A stretch of DNA of 35,991 nt, from assembly GCA_016219515.1 (NCBI GenBank), contig JACRMU010000037.1, positions 1 through 35,991 of the forward strand, in the 5' to 3' direction. The notes under the pieces are model-generated. The model saw only the letters and a list, made by a program, of their open reading frames with translations. It ran no database searches and was not told where the DNA came from. Positions 1-8,601 of the stretch are shown here, piece after piece. The number at the start of each line of letters is the position of its first letter. Position 1 is the stretch's first letter. The stretch comes from Deltaproteobacteria bacterium. Its GTDB lineage: Bacteria > Desulfobacterota > Deferrimicrobia > Deferrimicrobiales > Deferrimicrobiaceae. The position numbers and the translations under genes were made by a program.

Positions 1-857
1 TCGATTTTCCGAAGGGGGAGCGGAAGCGCGTTTTCCTCTACACGGAAGGAGGCATGCTCAAGGCGGACGCCGTGGTCGGGGCGTTCGGGCTCGACGAGGG
101 GATGGTCGACATCTTCGAGACCGCCACGGGGGGGAGATACCGCCGCCCCGGGAAATTCATCCAAACTTACGTCGTCAAGATCCACGCGGACCCCTCCTTC
201 ATCGAGAAGAAGCTGGGGAGCATCATCTACGCGTACCTGTTCCCGCCCGGCATGCCCAACCTGGAATTCGGGGCCATCACTCCGAAAGGGGACCACATCA
301 TCGTCAACGTGGCGGGGACGCACGCCGCGGTCGAGGACATTTTCGCCTTCCTCTCCCTGGACATCGTCCGCGATCATCTCCCGCCGTTTTCCCTCGATGA
401 CCAGGAGGTGTACCGCGGGAAATTCCCGGGCGCGCCCGCGGAGGGGACGGTGGGGGAGTGCTACCTCACGGTGGGGGACTCCACGGGATGGCTTCGCCCC
501 TTCAAGGGGAAAGGGATCAACATGGCGATGGAGACGGGGATCCTGGCGGCGGAGACGCTGGCGGACCACGGAATCTCGCTGTCGTCCTTCCGCCGGTACG
601 AGGAGGTGACGGGACCTCTCCGGGAGGATTACATGTACGGCACGTGGATGCGCAACCTTTGCAGGGTCGGATACGCCGCCGGGACGCTGGGGACCGTTCT
701 TTCGATGGCCAAGGTCGACCAGGGGATCCACGACGCCCTTTTCAACGCTGTGTCGGGCCACGATTCGTTCAAGAACATTTTCCGCGGGTACGCCAGGCCC
801 TCGGTGCTCGCCGACGTGGTCCGGAACTACGTAAGAGACCGCAGGAGGAAACGATGA
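1..857 (+). CDS. FAD-dependent oxidoreductase, geranylgeranyl-reductase-like (5' truncated)
   Basis: The reading frame is open from base 3, so the N-terminal FAD-binding Rossmann motif lies outside the window. The visible 285 codons carry GDSTGWLRPFKGKGINMAM (about nt 475-531). This is the second FAD-binding motif (GD...P..G.G...A) of the p-hydroxybenzoate hydroxylase / geranylgeranyl reductase superfamily, which contacts the ribityl and pyrophosphate part of FAD. The C-terminal 80 residues are helical with no clear membrane segment. Its TGA overlaps the ATG of the next gene (ATGA), so the two are probably translationally coupled. The substrate cannot be told from the sequence: isoprenoid or lipid double-bond reduction fits the family, and other flavoprotein reductases or hydroxylases remain possible. 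The family call is firm, the substrate is not. Confidence 0.75.
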   Translation, partial: DFPKGERKRVFLYTEGGMLKADAVVGAFGLDEGMVDIFETATGGRYRRPGKFIQTYVVKIHADPSFIEKKLGSIIYAYLFPPGMPNLEFGAITPKGDHIIVNVAGTHAAVEDIFAFLSLDIVRDHLPPFSLDDQEVYRGKFPGAPAEGTVGECYLTVGDSTGWLRPFKGKGINMAMETGILAAETLADHGISLSSFRRYEEVTGPLREDYMYGTWMRNLCRVGYAAGTLGTVLSMAKVDQGIHDALFNAVSGHDSFKNIFRGYARPSVLADVVRNYVRDRRRKR

Positions 858-1294
858 ACGTGACGGTGCGGCGGATGAGCCCGCAGGACACGGATGCCAT
901 CCTCAAGATCAACGAGAAGATCACCGGACGGCCGCACGAGGCGCAGTGGGAATCCCGGATCATCGACCTGCTGGCGAGGAACCCGCTCGGCTGCCTCGTC
1001 GCCGAGGCGGATGGAAAGGTCGCCGGATTCGTCCTGGGAGACATCCGCGGGTGGGAGTTCGCCATCCCCAAGAGCGGATGGATCGAGATCGTGGGCGTCG
1101 ACCCGGACTTCCAGGGGAAGGGGGTCGCGCGGGCGCTGATCGAGAAACTGGGGGTTTATTTCAGGAATCACAATGTCGAGCAGGTGCTGACGATGGTCAA
1201 CTGGAACGACGCCGGGCTCGTGGGGTTCTTCCGCACCCTGGGGTTCGAGCGATCGGAATTCATCGTCCTGGAAAAGGGAGCCGTTCCGAGGTAA
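854..1294 (+). CDS. GNAT family N-acetyltransferase
   Basis: A 146-residue single-domain acetyltransferase, typical GNAT length. It shows the acetyl-CoA pyrophosphate loop GVDPDFQGKGVARAL (motif A, Q-x-x-G-x-G/A), preceded by the beta-4 strand GWIEIVGV. The C-terminal motif B is NWNDAGLVGFFRTLGFERSE, matching the usual N...A...FY...GF pattern. The ATG at 854 overlaps the upstream stop and was chosen over upstream in-frame codons because it gives the expected N-terminus (VRRMSPQDTDAIL). GNAT enzymes transfer acetyl from acetyl-CoA to amines, and here the acceptor is unknown. RimI-like protein acetylation or small-molecule acetylation are both possible. The overlap with the flavoprotein gene suggests a shared operon. 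Confidence 0.85.
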   Translation: MNVTVRRMSPQDTDAILKINEKITGRPHEAQWESRIIDLLARNPLGCLVAEADGKVAGFVLGDIRGWEFAIPKSGWIEIVGVDPDFQGKGVARALIEKLGVYFRNHNVEQVLTMVNWNDAGLVGFFRTLGFERSEFIVLEKGAVPR

Positions 1295-1304
1295 GCCGAT
1301 TTTG

Positions 1305-2123
1305 ATGCGACGCCTGATTGCGCTGACCGTCGTCCTGGCCCTTCCGCTTTGCGCGGGCATGCCCGGTGCCGAGGCCGCCGGGAAGCCGGTTTCCGCCGGC
1401 TCCACGGCTCCCGGGACGATCCGGGAGATCGCCATGGAAGCGGTCTACGAACTGGACGTGTCGGCTCCCATCTGCGGCGTGTACCGGGACGGGAAGTGGC
1501 TCCGCCCCCTGGATCCCGACGAGTCGGGGAGGCCCGAGGCGATCGCGCGGGCGAGAGCGGAGGGAGAAGAATACCTCCGTCGGGAGGCGCTGAAGCGATC
1601 CCTTTCGCAGCTGGGGTTCGCCCTGTATTCGCGGGACCGGCTCCCCGGCTGTTCCGTCCGTTACGGGCTGGAGATCCGCACGCCCCAGTGGGAGAAGGAC
1701 CCCCTCGACCTTCTCATGGAGCGGCTCAGTTACCCCCGCCTGTTCGAGGTGCTTTCCCAGGAGACCGTGGAGCGGAACCGGGATCTGCTGCTGTATCGCC
1801 GCATCCGGATCGGGCTCGACGTTTTGAAGGGCCAGCTCGACGCGGAGGGGTACACGCGCGAGAAGAGCTCGCTGCGGGTCCGGTTCGTGCGCGGCACGCG
1901 GCTGGAGGAGCGGACGTTTCTCGATGCGGTCCGGACCCGGTTTCCGTACCTGTCGAATATGGAACCGCAGGCGCCGCAGAAGGGGGGAGCGGAAACCCTG
2001 CTCGTCTCCCATGCGCCGGCGGACAAGGTGGTCGAAAAGCTGAAGGGGATGGATACGGGGCTTATGAAATTCTCCGTCGAGCTGCTTCCCGGCGGCGTCG
2101 TGGAAGTGGCCCTGTGGCGGTAG
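1305..2123 (+). CDS. Exported protein of unknown function
   Basis: The 272-residue product begins with a clear signal peptide (MRRLIALTVVLALPLCAG, small residues to GAEAA), so it is probably periplasmic. I do not recognise a domain. The mature part is rich in Arg and Glu, predicted mainly helical in its middle (about residues 70-190), and ends with a short alpha/beta segment (KVVEKLKGMDTG...FSVELLPGGVVEVAL). A TTG at 1302 is an alternative start three bases upstream; a GAGGT Shine-Dalgarno at 1288-1292 serves either. The 3' end overlaps the Nudix gene by 10 bp, so it is co-transcribed with it. Two Cys residues remain in the mature chain and could form a disulfide. Confidence 0.7.
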   Translation: MRRLIALTVVLALPLCAGMPGAEAAGKPVSAGSTAPGTIREIAMEAVYELDVSAPICGVYRDGKWLRPLDPDESGRPEAIARARAEGEEYLRREALKRSLSQLGFALYSRDRLPGCSVRYGLEIRTPQWEKDPLDLLMERLSYPRLFEVLSQETVERNRDLLLYRRIRIGLDVLKGQLDAEGYTREKSSLRVRFVRGTRLEERTFLDAVRTRFPYLSNMEPQAPQKGGAETLLVSHAPADKVVEKLKGMDTGLMKFSVELLPGGVVEVALWR

Positions 2124-2701
2124 AGAACGGATTCTTCTCCCGCCTGCAAGGGATCCTCCGGCCTGCAACGCTTCGTGTTGCGCCTCCCGAGGGGTTGCGG
2201 TCCGCCGGGGTGCTCGTCCCCTTGCGGGCAAGCGGCGGCGAGGTGACGGTGGTGCTTGCCCGCCGCACCGAACGGGTGCCGCACCACAAGGGACAGATCT
2301 GCTTTCCCGGGGGGAGCCGCGACCCCTGCGATGCGGACCTCCTGGAAACCGCCCTCCGGGAAGCGGGGGAGGAACTGGGAATATTGCGCCAAGACGTGCA
2401 GGTCCTCGGATCGATGGATCCCGTCCTGACCGTTACGGGGTTCTGCATCCAGCCGTTCGTGTCCCGGCTTTCCTCTTCCGCCGTCTTCCGCTTGGACGAT
2501 TTCGAGATGGCCGAGGTCTTCGAGGCGCCGCTTTCCGTTTTCGGACAGTTCGACCGGTACCGGTACGCGGAATCGATCTCGCGGGGCGAGCCGCACCGGG
2601 TATACTTTTTCGATTACGGGCCGCACACCGTCTGGGGCGCCACCGCGACCATCCTGCGCCGGCTTGCCGAGCTTGCGAGCCGCGTCCAAATCCCCGGTTG
2701 A
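2114..2701 (+). CDS. Nudix hydrolase, CoA pyrophosphatase-like (NudL/NUDT7 type)
   Basis: A 195-residue protein with a Nudix box, ALREAGEELGI (REUXEEXGU core), preceded by the CoA-specific signature LARRTERVPHHKGQICFPGG, which matches the LLTxR..x3Rx3Gx3FPGG pattern of CoA pyrophosphatases (UPF0035). Members hydrolyse CoA and its thioesters to 3',5'-ADP and phosphopantetheine, using divalent metal held by the Glu residues of the box. The start is GTG at 2114, the only start codon giving a normal length; it overlaps the previous stop by 10 bp. The open frame extends far upstream, but that part is a shadow of the exported protein. Length is close to E. coli NudL. The biochemical substrate is inferred from the signature. 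Confidence 0.8.
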   Translation: MAVENGFFSRLQGILRPATLRVAPPEGLRSAGVLVPLRASGGEVTVVLARRTERVPHHKGQICFPGGSRDPCDADLLETALREAGEELGILRQDVQVLGSMDPVLTVTGFCIQPFVSRLSSSAVFRLDDFEMAEVFEAPLSVFGQFDRYRYAESISRGEPHRVYFFDYGPHTVWGATATILRRLAELASRVQIPG

Positions 2702-2726
2702 ATGCATTATTCTCTACGGTTAATAT
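2698..2726 (+). promoter_or_regulatory. Sigma-70 promoter for metX-metW
   Basis: TTGAAT (2698-2703), a 17-bp spacer and TAATAT (2721-2726) form a near-consensus promoter overlapping the Nudix stop codon. The leader to the metX ATG is about 40 nt, too short for a SAM riboswitch, and I see none. Confidence 0.6.
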
Positions 2727-2771
2727 AAAAAGTTACATCCGAACGTTATCGTCCGGGAAGAGGGGAAGGGA

Positions 2772-3947
2772 ATGCCCCACAGGAAAGAGGCCGGCCCGGT
2801 CGGGCTGGTCAAGAAGAAGTTTTATACCTTCTGCGAGCCGCCCCACGAAATGGCGCTGGAAGGGGGAGGCCGGCTCGGGCCCGTCACGATCGCCTACGAG
2901 ACCTACGGAAAGCTGAACCGGGACAAGTCCAACGCCATCCTGATCCTGCACGCGCTTTCGGGAGACTCGCACGCGGCGGGGAAATATTCCGCGGAGGAAC
3001 CCAAGCCGGGCTGGTGGGACAACACCATCGGACCGGGCAAGGCGTTCAACACCGACCGATTCTTCGTCATCTGCTCGAACGTGATCGGCGGATGCCAGGG
3101 GAGCACCGGTCCTTCTTCGGTGAATCCGATGACCGGGAAGCCGTACGCCCTCTCGTTCCCGATCATCACCGTCGGCGACATGGTGGAGGCGCAGCGGCAT
3201 CTTATCGACCACCTGGGGATCGACCGGCTCTTCGCGGTGGCCGGCGGCTCGATGGGAGGAATGCAGGCGCTGCAGTGGGCGGTTTCCCACCCCGACCGCG
3301 TGCTCGCGTCGATCCCGATCGCCACGACGGCGAAGCACTCGCCGCAGCAGATCGCCTTCAACCAGGTCGGGCGCGCCGCCATCATGGCGGATCCGAACTT
3401 CAACGACGGGGATTACTACGGAAAGACGGTCCCGAAGGACGGGCTTGCGCTCGCGCGGATGGTCGGGCACATCACCTACCTTTCCGACGACTCCATGCAC
3501 GAGAAGTTCGGCCGCCGTCTCCGGGGAAAGAAGACGCTCGGCTACAGCTTCAACCTCGACTTCGAGGTGGAGAGCTACCTGCGGTACAAGGGGGACGCCT
3601 TCGTCAGCCGGTTCGACGCGAACTCGTATCTTTACATAACGAAGGCGATCGACTACTTCGACCTCTCCCTGCCGTCGGGCGCGCTCGTCAAGGCGGTGGA
3701 GAAGGTGAAGTCGAAGTTCCTGGTGATCTCCTTCAAGTCGGACTGGCTCTACCCCCCGTACCAATCCAAGGAGATCGTGAAGGCCCTGATGGTGAACGGC
3801 GTCGACATCACGTATTGCGAGATCGACTCCCGGTACGGCCACGACGCCTTCCTGATGGACGAGGGAGAGATGCATAAGATCGTCAAGAACTTCCTGGAGA
3901 ACGTCGCCGCGCGCAACGGGATCGCGGCGCCGGCGGGCGGATCGTGA
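2772..3947 (+). CDS. metX: Homoserine O-acetyltransferase
   Basis: A 391-residue alpha/beta-hydrolase-fold enzyme that acylates homoserine from acetyl-CoA, the first committed step of methionine synthesis by the sulfhydrylation route. The substrate-binding start ([30 protein letters not shown]) and the nucleophile elbow [12 protein letters not shown] are intact. The catalytic triad reads Ser160, Asp324 (in SDWLYPP) and His357 (in YGHDAFL), at the same relative spacing as in characterised MetX proteins. An AGGGGAAGGGA Shine-Dalgarno precedes the ATG. Its TGA overlaps the GTG of metW, the usual metX-metW arrangement. Acetyl rather than succinyl specificity is inferred; some MetX-like proteins use succinyl-CoA. 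Confidence 0.95.
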   Translation: MPHRKEAGPVGLVKKKFYTFCEPPHEMALEGGGRLGPVTIAYETYGKLNRDKSNAILILHALSGDSHAAGKYSAEEPKPGWWDNTIGPGKAFNTDRFFVICSNVIGGCQGSTGPSSVNPMTGKPYALSFPIITVGDMVEAQRHLIDHLGIDRLFAVAGGSMGGMQALQWAVSHPDRVLASIPIATTAKHSPQQIAFNQVGRAAIMADPNFNDGDYYGKTVPKDGLALARMVGHITYLSDDSMHEKFGRRLRGKKTLGYSFNLDFEVESYLRYKGDAFVSRFDANSYLYITKAIDYFDLSLPSGALVKAVEKVKSKFLVISFKSDWLYPPYQSKEIVKALMVNGVDITYCEIDSRYGHDAFLMDEGEMHKIVKNFLENVAARNGIAAPAGGS

Positions 3948-4555
3948 CGATGAGGGGGTCGCGGATCGATTACAGCGTCATCCTCGATCTCGTCCCCCAG
4001 GGGACGAAGGTGCTGGACCTGGGGTGCGGCGACGGGTCCCTCCTGGCGGAGCTCGTCCGGACGAAGGGGGTGACCGGGAGAGGGATCGAGATCTCCGAGG
4101 AGGGAGTCGGCGCCTGCATCGCCAAGGGGCTGACGGTCCTACAGGGGGACATCGACGAGGGGCTGCGCGACTACCCCGACCGCTCGTTCGACTACGTCAT
4201 TCTCAACCAGACGATCCAGGCGGTGAAGAAGCCCGACAGGGTCCTCTCGGAGATGCTCCGCGTCGGGAAAAAGGGGGTGGTCGGCATCCCCAACTTCGCT
4301 TTCTGGCGGATGCGCCTCTACCTGATGTTCAACGGGCGGATGCCGAAGACCGAGTTCCTTCCCTACGAGTGGTACGACACGCCCAACATCCACTTCTGCT
4401 CCCTCCTCGATTTCGACGAGTACTGCGGGAAAAACGCGATCGCCGTGGAGAGGCGGGTATATCTTTCCACCGACCGCGGCGGACGGGTGCTGAAAGGAGC
4501 GCGGCCGAACCTGTTCGCCGAGAGCGCCGTCTTCCTGCTCTCCCGGCGCGGTTGA
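3944..4555 (+). CDS. metW: Methionine biosynthesis protein MetW
   Basis: A 203-residue class I SAM-dependent methyltransferase-fold protein. The SAM-binding motif I is [12 protein letters not shown], followed by RGIEISEEG and the family-typical [20 protein letters not shown] and [21 protein letters not shown]. MetW is encoded next to MetX in many proteobacteria and has been reported to be needed for full homoserine acetyltransferase activity. The GTG start at 3944 overlaps the metX stop (GTGA). An ATG at 3950 is an alternative that would lose two residues. The exact reaction, if any, is not known from sequence; the name rests on strong similarity in motif order plus the metX neighbourhood. 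Confidence 0.93.
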   Translation: MTMRGSRIDYSVILDLVPQGTKVLDLGCGDGSLLAELVRTKGVTGRGIEISEEGVGACIAKGLTVLQGDIDEGLRDYPDRSFDYVILNQTIQAVKKPDRVLSEMLRVGKKGVVGIPNFAFWRMRLYLMFNGRMPKTEFLPYEWYDTPNIHFCSLLDFDEYCGKNAIAVERRVYLSTDRGGRVLKGARPNLFAESAVFLLSRRG

Positions 4556-4580
4556 TTTTTCGGAGAGGCTGGGGTAAATT
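4552..4580 (+). promoter_or_regulatory. Promoter for tRNA-Ala
   Basis: TTGATT (4552-4557), 17-bp spacer, TAAATT (4575-4580). It overlaps the metW stop and lies 16 bp before the tRNA. Confidence 0.45.
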
Positions 4581-4596
4581 CTTACATCCATAACGT

Positions 4597-4672
4597 GGGG
4601 CTGTAGCTCAGCTGGGAGAGCGCCTGAATGGCATTCAGGAGGCCGACGGTTCGATCCCGTTCAGCTCCACCA
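4597..4672 (+). tRNA. tRNA-Ala(GGC)
   Basis: A complete 76-nt cloverleaf. The acceptor stem GGGGCTG pairs with CAGCTCC (one G-U pair). The D-arm contains TAGCTCAGCTGGGAGAGC. The anticodon stem CCTGA/TCAGG encloses the loop ATGGCAT, giving anticodon GGC. The T-arm is CGACGGTTCGATCCCGTTC-like with TTCGATC. The discriminator is A and the CCA end is encoded. Confidence 0.97.
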
Positions 4673-4682
4673 TTGCAATCCG

Positions 4683-4713
4683 CGGCCTGCGGGGCGATCC
4701 GCAGGCCGTTTTT
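4683..4713 (+). terminator. Rho-independent terminator after tRNA-Ala
   Basis: A perfect 10-bp stem CGGCCTGCGG / CCGCAGGCCG with a 6-nt loop is followed immediately by TTTTT (4709-4713). It ends the tRNA-Ala transcript and possibly the metXW readthrough transcript. Confidence 0.9.
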
Positions 4714-4862
4714 CTTTTACGGCCGATTTCCCCGGGTTTGCCCGTTCCGGAAATTGACGAATCCCCCTTATTGATGTTTCATTGAGGTTTGGGGCGATTT
4801 GCGCGGCCGATGCCGTTGCGGCGCCCGGAAACGCAAAATACGATCGGGAAAGGGCGTCCCGC

Positions 4863-7245
4863 ATGCGCATCCGGCATTTCCACGTACGGCCGAACATCCC
4901 CCAGGAGCTTCTTCCGCTCATCGATCTTGCACGGAACCTGTGGTTCTCCTGGAACTGGGACGCCGTGCAGCTGTTCATCCGCCTGAACCCCGTCCTGTGG
5001 GAGAAGTCGTACCAGAACCCGGTCCTGATGCTGGGCTCCCTCACGCAGGCCGAGCTGGAGGCCGCCGCGCGGGACGAAAGCTTCGTCGCCAACCTGAAGC
5101 GCGTGCACGAGAACTTCGCGAACTACCTCAAGGCCCCCGGCTGGTTCCAGGAGACGTACGGCGGAGAGAAGGGATTCCTCGCGGCGTACTTTTCCTGCGA
5201 GTTCGGCATCGACGAGGGGCTTCCCATCTACTCGGGCGGCCTGGGCGTCCTCTCCGGGGATCATCTGAAATCGGCCTCCGACCTGGGACTGCCGCTCGTG
5301 GGGGTGGGGCTCCTGTACCAAAAGGGATATTTCCGGCAGCAGTTGAACCTGGACGGCTGGCAGCAGGAGCTGTACCCCAACAACGACTGGTACAACATGC
5401 CGGTCGCTTTGGAATACGACCCGGAAAGGCGGCCGCTGGAGATCAACGTGCCCATGGGCGGGGAGCAGGTCAAGGCGAGAATCTGGCGCGTCCAGGTGGG
5501 GCGCACGCCCCTCTACCTGCTCGACAGCAACGTGAAGGACAACTCCCCCCGCATGCGGGAAATCACGTCGACCCTCTACGGCGGCGACCGGGAGATGCGG
5601 ATCCGGCAGGAGATCCTCCTCGGAATGGGGGGGGTCCGGGCGCTCCGGGCCCTGAAGCTGTCTCCCACGGTCTATCACATGAACGAGGGACACTCGGCGT
5701 TCCTCGCGATCGAGCGGATCCGGACGCTCGTGAAGGAACAGGGTCTCTCCTTCGCGGAGGCGCGGGAGCAGGTGTTCGCGTCGAACGTGTTCACCACGCA
5801 CACTCCCGTCCCTGCGGGGAACGAGGTGTTCTCCACGGACCTCGTCCGGAAATACCTCCAGCCGGTCGCGGAAGAGCTGGGGCTGCCCTGGCAGGAATTC
5901 CTCGCGTTGGGCCACCAACGGAATCCACACGCGCACGTGGCTGAGCCACGAGGTGGGGGAGCTCTTCCTCCGCTACATGGGGCCGCGGTTCCTGGAGAAG
6001 CCGGGCGATCCGTCGGTCTGGGAACGGGTGGACGCGATCCCCGCCGGCGAGCTTTGGCGGATCCACCAGGTGCGCAAGGAGCGCCTGGTCTTTTTCGTGA
6101 GGAAGCGGCTCACGGCACAGCTGCAGCGGCAGGGGGCGGGCTCCGCCTCGCTGCGGGCGGCGGAGGAGGTGCTCCATCCGGAGGCGCTGACCATCGGCTT
6201 TTCGCGGCGCTTCGCCACCTACAAGCGCGCCGGCCTGCTGTTCCGCCAGCCGGAGCGGCTGGTCCGGCTGCTCACCGATCCGAAACGCCCCGTGCAGATC
6301 CTCTTCGCGGGGAAGGCCCACCCGCAGGACCAGCCGGCCAAGGAGCTCATCAAGTCGGTCGTCCACTTCGCGTCGGATCCGCGCCTCCGGGAGCGGCTGG
6401 TGTTCATCGAGAACTACGACATCAACGTGGGAAGGTACATGGTGCAGGGGGTGGACGTCTGGCTCAACACGCCCAGGCGCCCCCTCGAGGCGTCGGGGAC
6501 GAGCGGCATGAAAGCGGCCGCGAACGGGGCGCTCAACCTCTCGGTGCTCGACGGCTGGTGGTGCGAGGGGTACGCGCTGGACACCGGATGGGCGGTCGGC
6601 AGCGGCGAATTGTACGACGACCCGGAGGTGCAGGACCACATCGAGTGCGAAGCGCTCTTCAACCTGCTGGAGCAGGAGATCATCCCCCTCTTCTACGACC
6701 GCGAGAAAGCGGGGCTGCCGCGGAACTGGATCTCCATGATGAAGTCCTCGATGCGGAAGCTGGGCGCCCGCTTCAACACCCACCGGATGGTCGAGGAATA
6801 CGCGGAGTACTGCTACCTGCCGGCCCACCGGGCGGGCGAGAAGCTCAAGGGGAACGGGTTCGCCGGCGCCAGTGCGCTGGCGGAGTGGCGCGCGCGCGTC
6901 ACGGCCGGCTGGTCCCATCTGTCGATCCGGATCGACGATGTGCGGAAGGAGAAGGAGGTGCCCGTCGGCGCGGCCGTGGGGGTCGCGGTGCGCGCGAACC
7001 TGGGCCCGCTGTCTCCGGACGACGTGTCCGTGGAGGTCTACCACGGGCCGCTGGACACCGCGGGGGAGATCCGGGACGGGGGGATCGTGCGGGCGCGGCA
7101 CGACGGCCGGGACGGCGACGGCGACATCTTCCGGGCGGAGATCCCGTGCAGGGTCACCGGCCGCTACGGCTACACGGCGCGGGTCCTGCCGAAGCACCCC
7201 GACCTCGTCAACCCGTTTACACCGCTACTGCTCACATGGGAATAG
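4863..7245 (+). pseudogene. glgP: Alpha-glucan (glycogen) phosphorylase with internal deletion and frameshift
   Basis: GT35 phosphorylases release glucose-1-phosphate from alpha-1,4-glucans using pyridoxal phosphate. The N-terminal half (MRIRHFHVRPNIPQELLP..., 4863 to about 5910) and the C-terminal half (from TNGIHTRTWLSHE, about 5914, to 7245) are in different frames. At 5909-5913 the first frame ends EFLALG and the other begins ATNGIHT. In intact relatives about 60 residues separate these two points, including the FCMTVLALRLS...NGVSxLHGEVSRxMW segment with an active-site His. So roughly 180-200 bp are missing and the frame is lost. The PLP-lysine region (EASGTSGMKAAANG) is intact. A weak promoter (TTGACG at 4754) precedes it. 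Either the chromosome carries a deletion allele or the assembly collapsed here; as written, no active enzyme can be made. Confidence 0.85.
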
Positions 7246-7342
7246 CGACAGCCAATGCCCATCCGTGAGCATGATGCGGTGTACCCCAGGGAGTGATTTA
7301 CGTCAGGGAAAGGGGACGCCGCTGCTCCTCACCTGGGAGTAG
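7219..7342 (+). repeat. Duplicated 3' end of glgP (27-bp copies at 7219-7245 and 7316-7342)
   Basis: Both copies encode TPLLLTWE plus a TAG stop. They differ at five of 27 positions, and every difference is in a third codon position (ACA/ACG, CTA/CTG, CTG/CTC, ACA/ACC, GAA/GAG). The 70 bp between them contain no gene I can recognise. The second copy is offset by 97 bp, so it is not in frame with the first. It fills most of the space between the convergent glgP and MFS genes; I see no terminator hairpin there. Confidence 0.75.
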
Positions 7343-7351
7343 GCGGCCCGC

Positions 7352-8581
7352 TCAGGCGGCTCTGGGCATGCTCGCGGGCTCGGTCCGCTTCGGCGGTTTG
7401 GGTGGTTTGACGGTCGCGACCAGGAGCGCGGCCAGCAGCGCGAGCAGCGCGGCGATGCGGAACGCCGACGCGTAGCTCTTCGCGGCGTCGTAGATCCACC
7501 CTCCCAGCATCGGCCCGATGATCCCGGCGGTCCCCCAGGCGGTCACCACCACTCCATAGTTGTTCCCCAGGTTGCGCACACCGAAGAAGTCCGCCGTCGC
7601 GGACGGGAAGACGGCGAGCTGCGATCCGTAGCAGTACCCGATCAGGAACACCGAGCCGAACAGGAACCAGCGGGTGGACACTCCCGGCTCGAGCAGGAGC
7701 AGGACCGCCGTCACCCCCATGACGAGCGACAGCGTTCTGGTCCTCCCGATGTGATCGGACAGCCATCCCGAGCCGATCCGGCCGCACCCGTTCCCCACGG
7801 ACAGAATGCCCACCGAGATGGCCGCGTCCGGCCGGGAAAACCCCGCGCCCTGGGCAAACGCCGCCAGGTGCCCTATGACCATCAGCCCCGCCGTCGTCCC
7901 CAGCGCGTACGCCGGCCACATCCGCAGGAACGTCCCGGTGCGCATCATCTCGAGGGGGGCGTAGTCGTGAAGGGTTCGGAACGCGCCCTCCCCGGGGAGC
8001 GGGGCGGTCCAACCCTTCGGCTTCCATCCCTCGGGGGGATTCCGAAGGAAGAAGGAGCCGGCGACGGTGACGAAGAAGCACCCGATGCCGAGGAGCGCGA
8101 AGGTGTGCCTCCATCCGTACCAGTGGATAAGCAGGCCGGCCAGCGGCGCGATCAGCGCTCCTCCCGCGCCGTATCCCATCACCATGAGGCCGGTCACCAG
8201 CCCCCGCTTGTCCGGGAACCATTTGATCCCGACGGCGAGCGGACAGGTGTACCCGACCCCGCTGGCGAAGCCGACCAGCACGCCGTAGAAGATGTACAGC
8301 CACCAGAGGGAGTGGGTGTACTGGGAAAGGAACATTCCCGCCGAGAAGAGGACCGCGCCGGTCAGCGCCACGGGCGCCGGCCCCTTCCGGTCCTGCCATC
8401 GCCCGCCGATCAGGACCCCCATGGAGATGCAGGCGATGGAAACGGTGAATGCGACCGACACCTCGGCCCGCGTCCATCCGAACTCGCTCTGGAGGGGGCC
8501 GAGGAAGACGCTCCAGGCGTAGGCGGCGCCGAAGCAGAGGTTCATGGCGACGCCGCCCGCAACCCGGAACCATCGGTTCAT
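7352..8581 (-). CDS. OFA-type MFS transporter (oxalate/formate antiporter family)
   Basis: A 409-residue polytopic protein with about 12 hydrophobic segments in two halves joined by a cytoplasmic loop (about residues 190-215, PPEGWKPKGWTAPLPGEG). The N-terminus (NLCFGAAYAWSVFLGPLQSEFGWTRAEVSVAFT) and the loop GGRWQDRKGPAPV between helices 2 and 3 match the oxalate/formate antiporter (OFA) family of the major facilitator superfamily. The equivalent loop in the second half is SDHIGRTRTL. OFA members move small carboxylates such as oxalate, formate or pyruvate; the substrate here is not predictable. The ATG at 8581 was chosen as the only start giving a normal first helix. It lies 20 bp after the glycosyltransferase gene and faces glgP convergently. 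Confidence 0.85.
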   Translation of the reverse strand: MNRWFRVAGGVAMNLCFGAAYAWSVFLGPLQSEFGWTRAEVSVAFTVSIACISMGVLIGGRWQDRKGPAPVALTGAVLFSAGMFLSQYTHSLWWLYIFYGVLVGFASGVGYTCPLAVGIKWFPDKRGLVTGLMVMGYGAGGALIAPLAGLLIHWYGWRHTFALLGIGCFFVTVAGSFFLRNPPEGWKPKGWTAPLPGEGAFRTLHDYAPLEMMRTGTFLRMWPAYALGTTAGLMVIGHLAAFAQGAGFSRPDAAISVGILSVGNGCGRIGSGWLSDHIGRTRTLSLVMGVTAVLLLLEPGVSTRWFLFGSVFLIGYCYGSQLAVFPSATADFFGVRNLGNNYGVVVTAWGTAGIIGPMLGGWIYDAAKSYASAFRIAALLALLAALLVATVKPPKPPKRTEPASMPRAA

Positions 8582-8601
8582 GACGCGGGGACCCGCAGGC
8601 C

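Noticed and set aside
1349-2113. Upstream extension of the Nudix reading frame
   Set aside because: Arg/Gly/Pro-rich shadow of the exported protein; the Nudix fold is complete from GTG 2114.
2727-2771. SAM riboswitch upstream of metX
   Set aside because: The leader after the predicted promoter is only about 40 nt with no matching structure.
5900-5920. Programmed ribosomal frameshift in glgP
   Set aside because: About 60 conserved residues are absent at the junction and no slippery sequence is present; frameshifting would not restore the enzyme.
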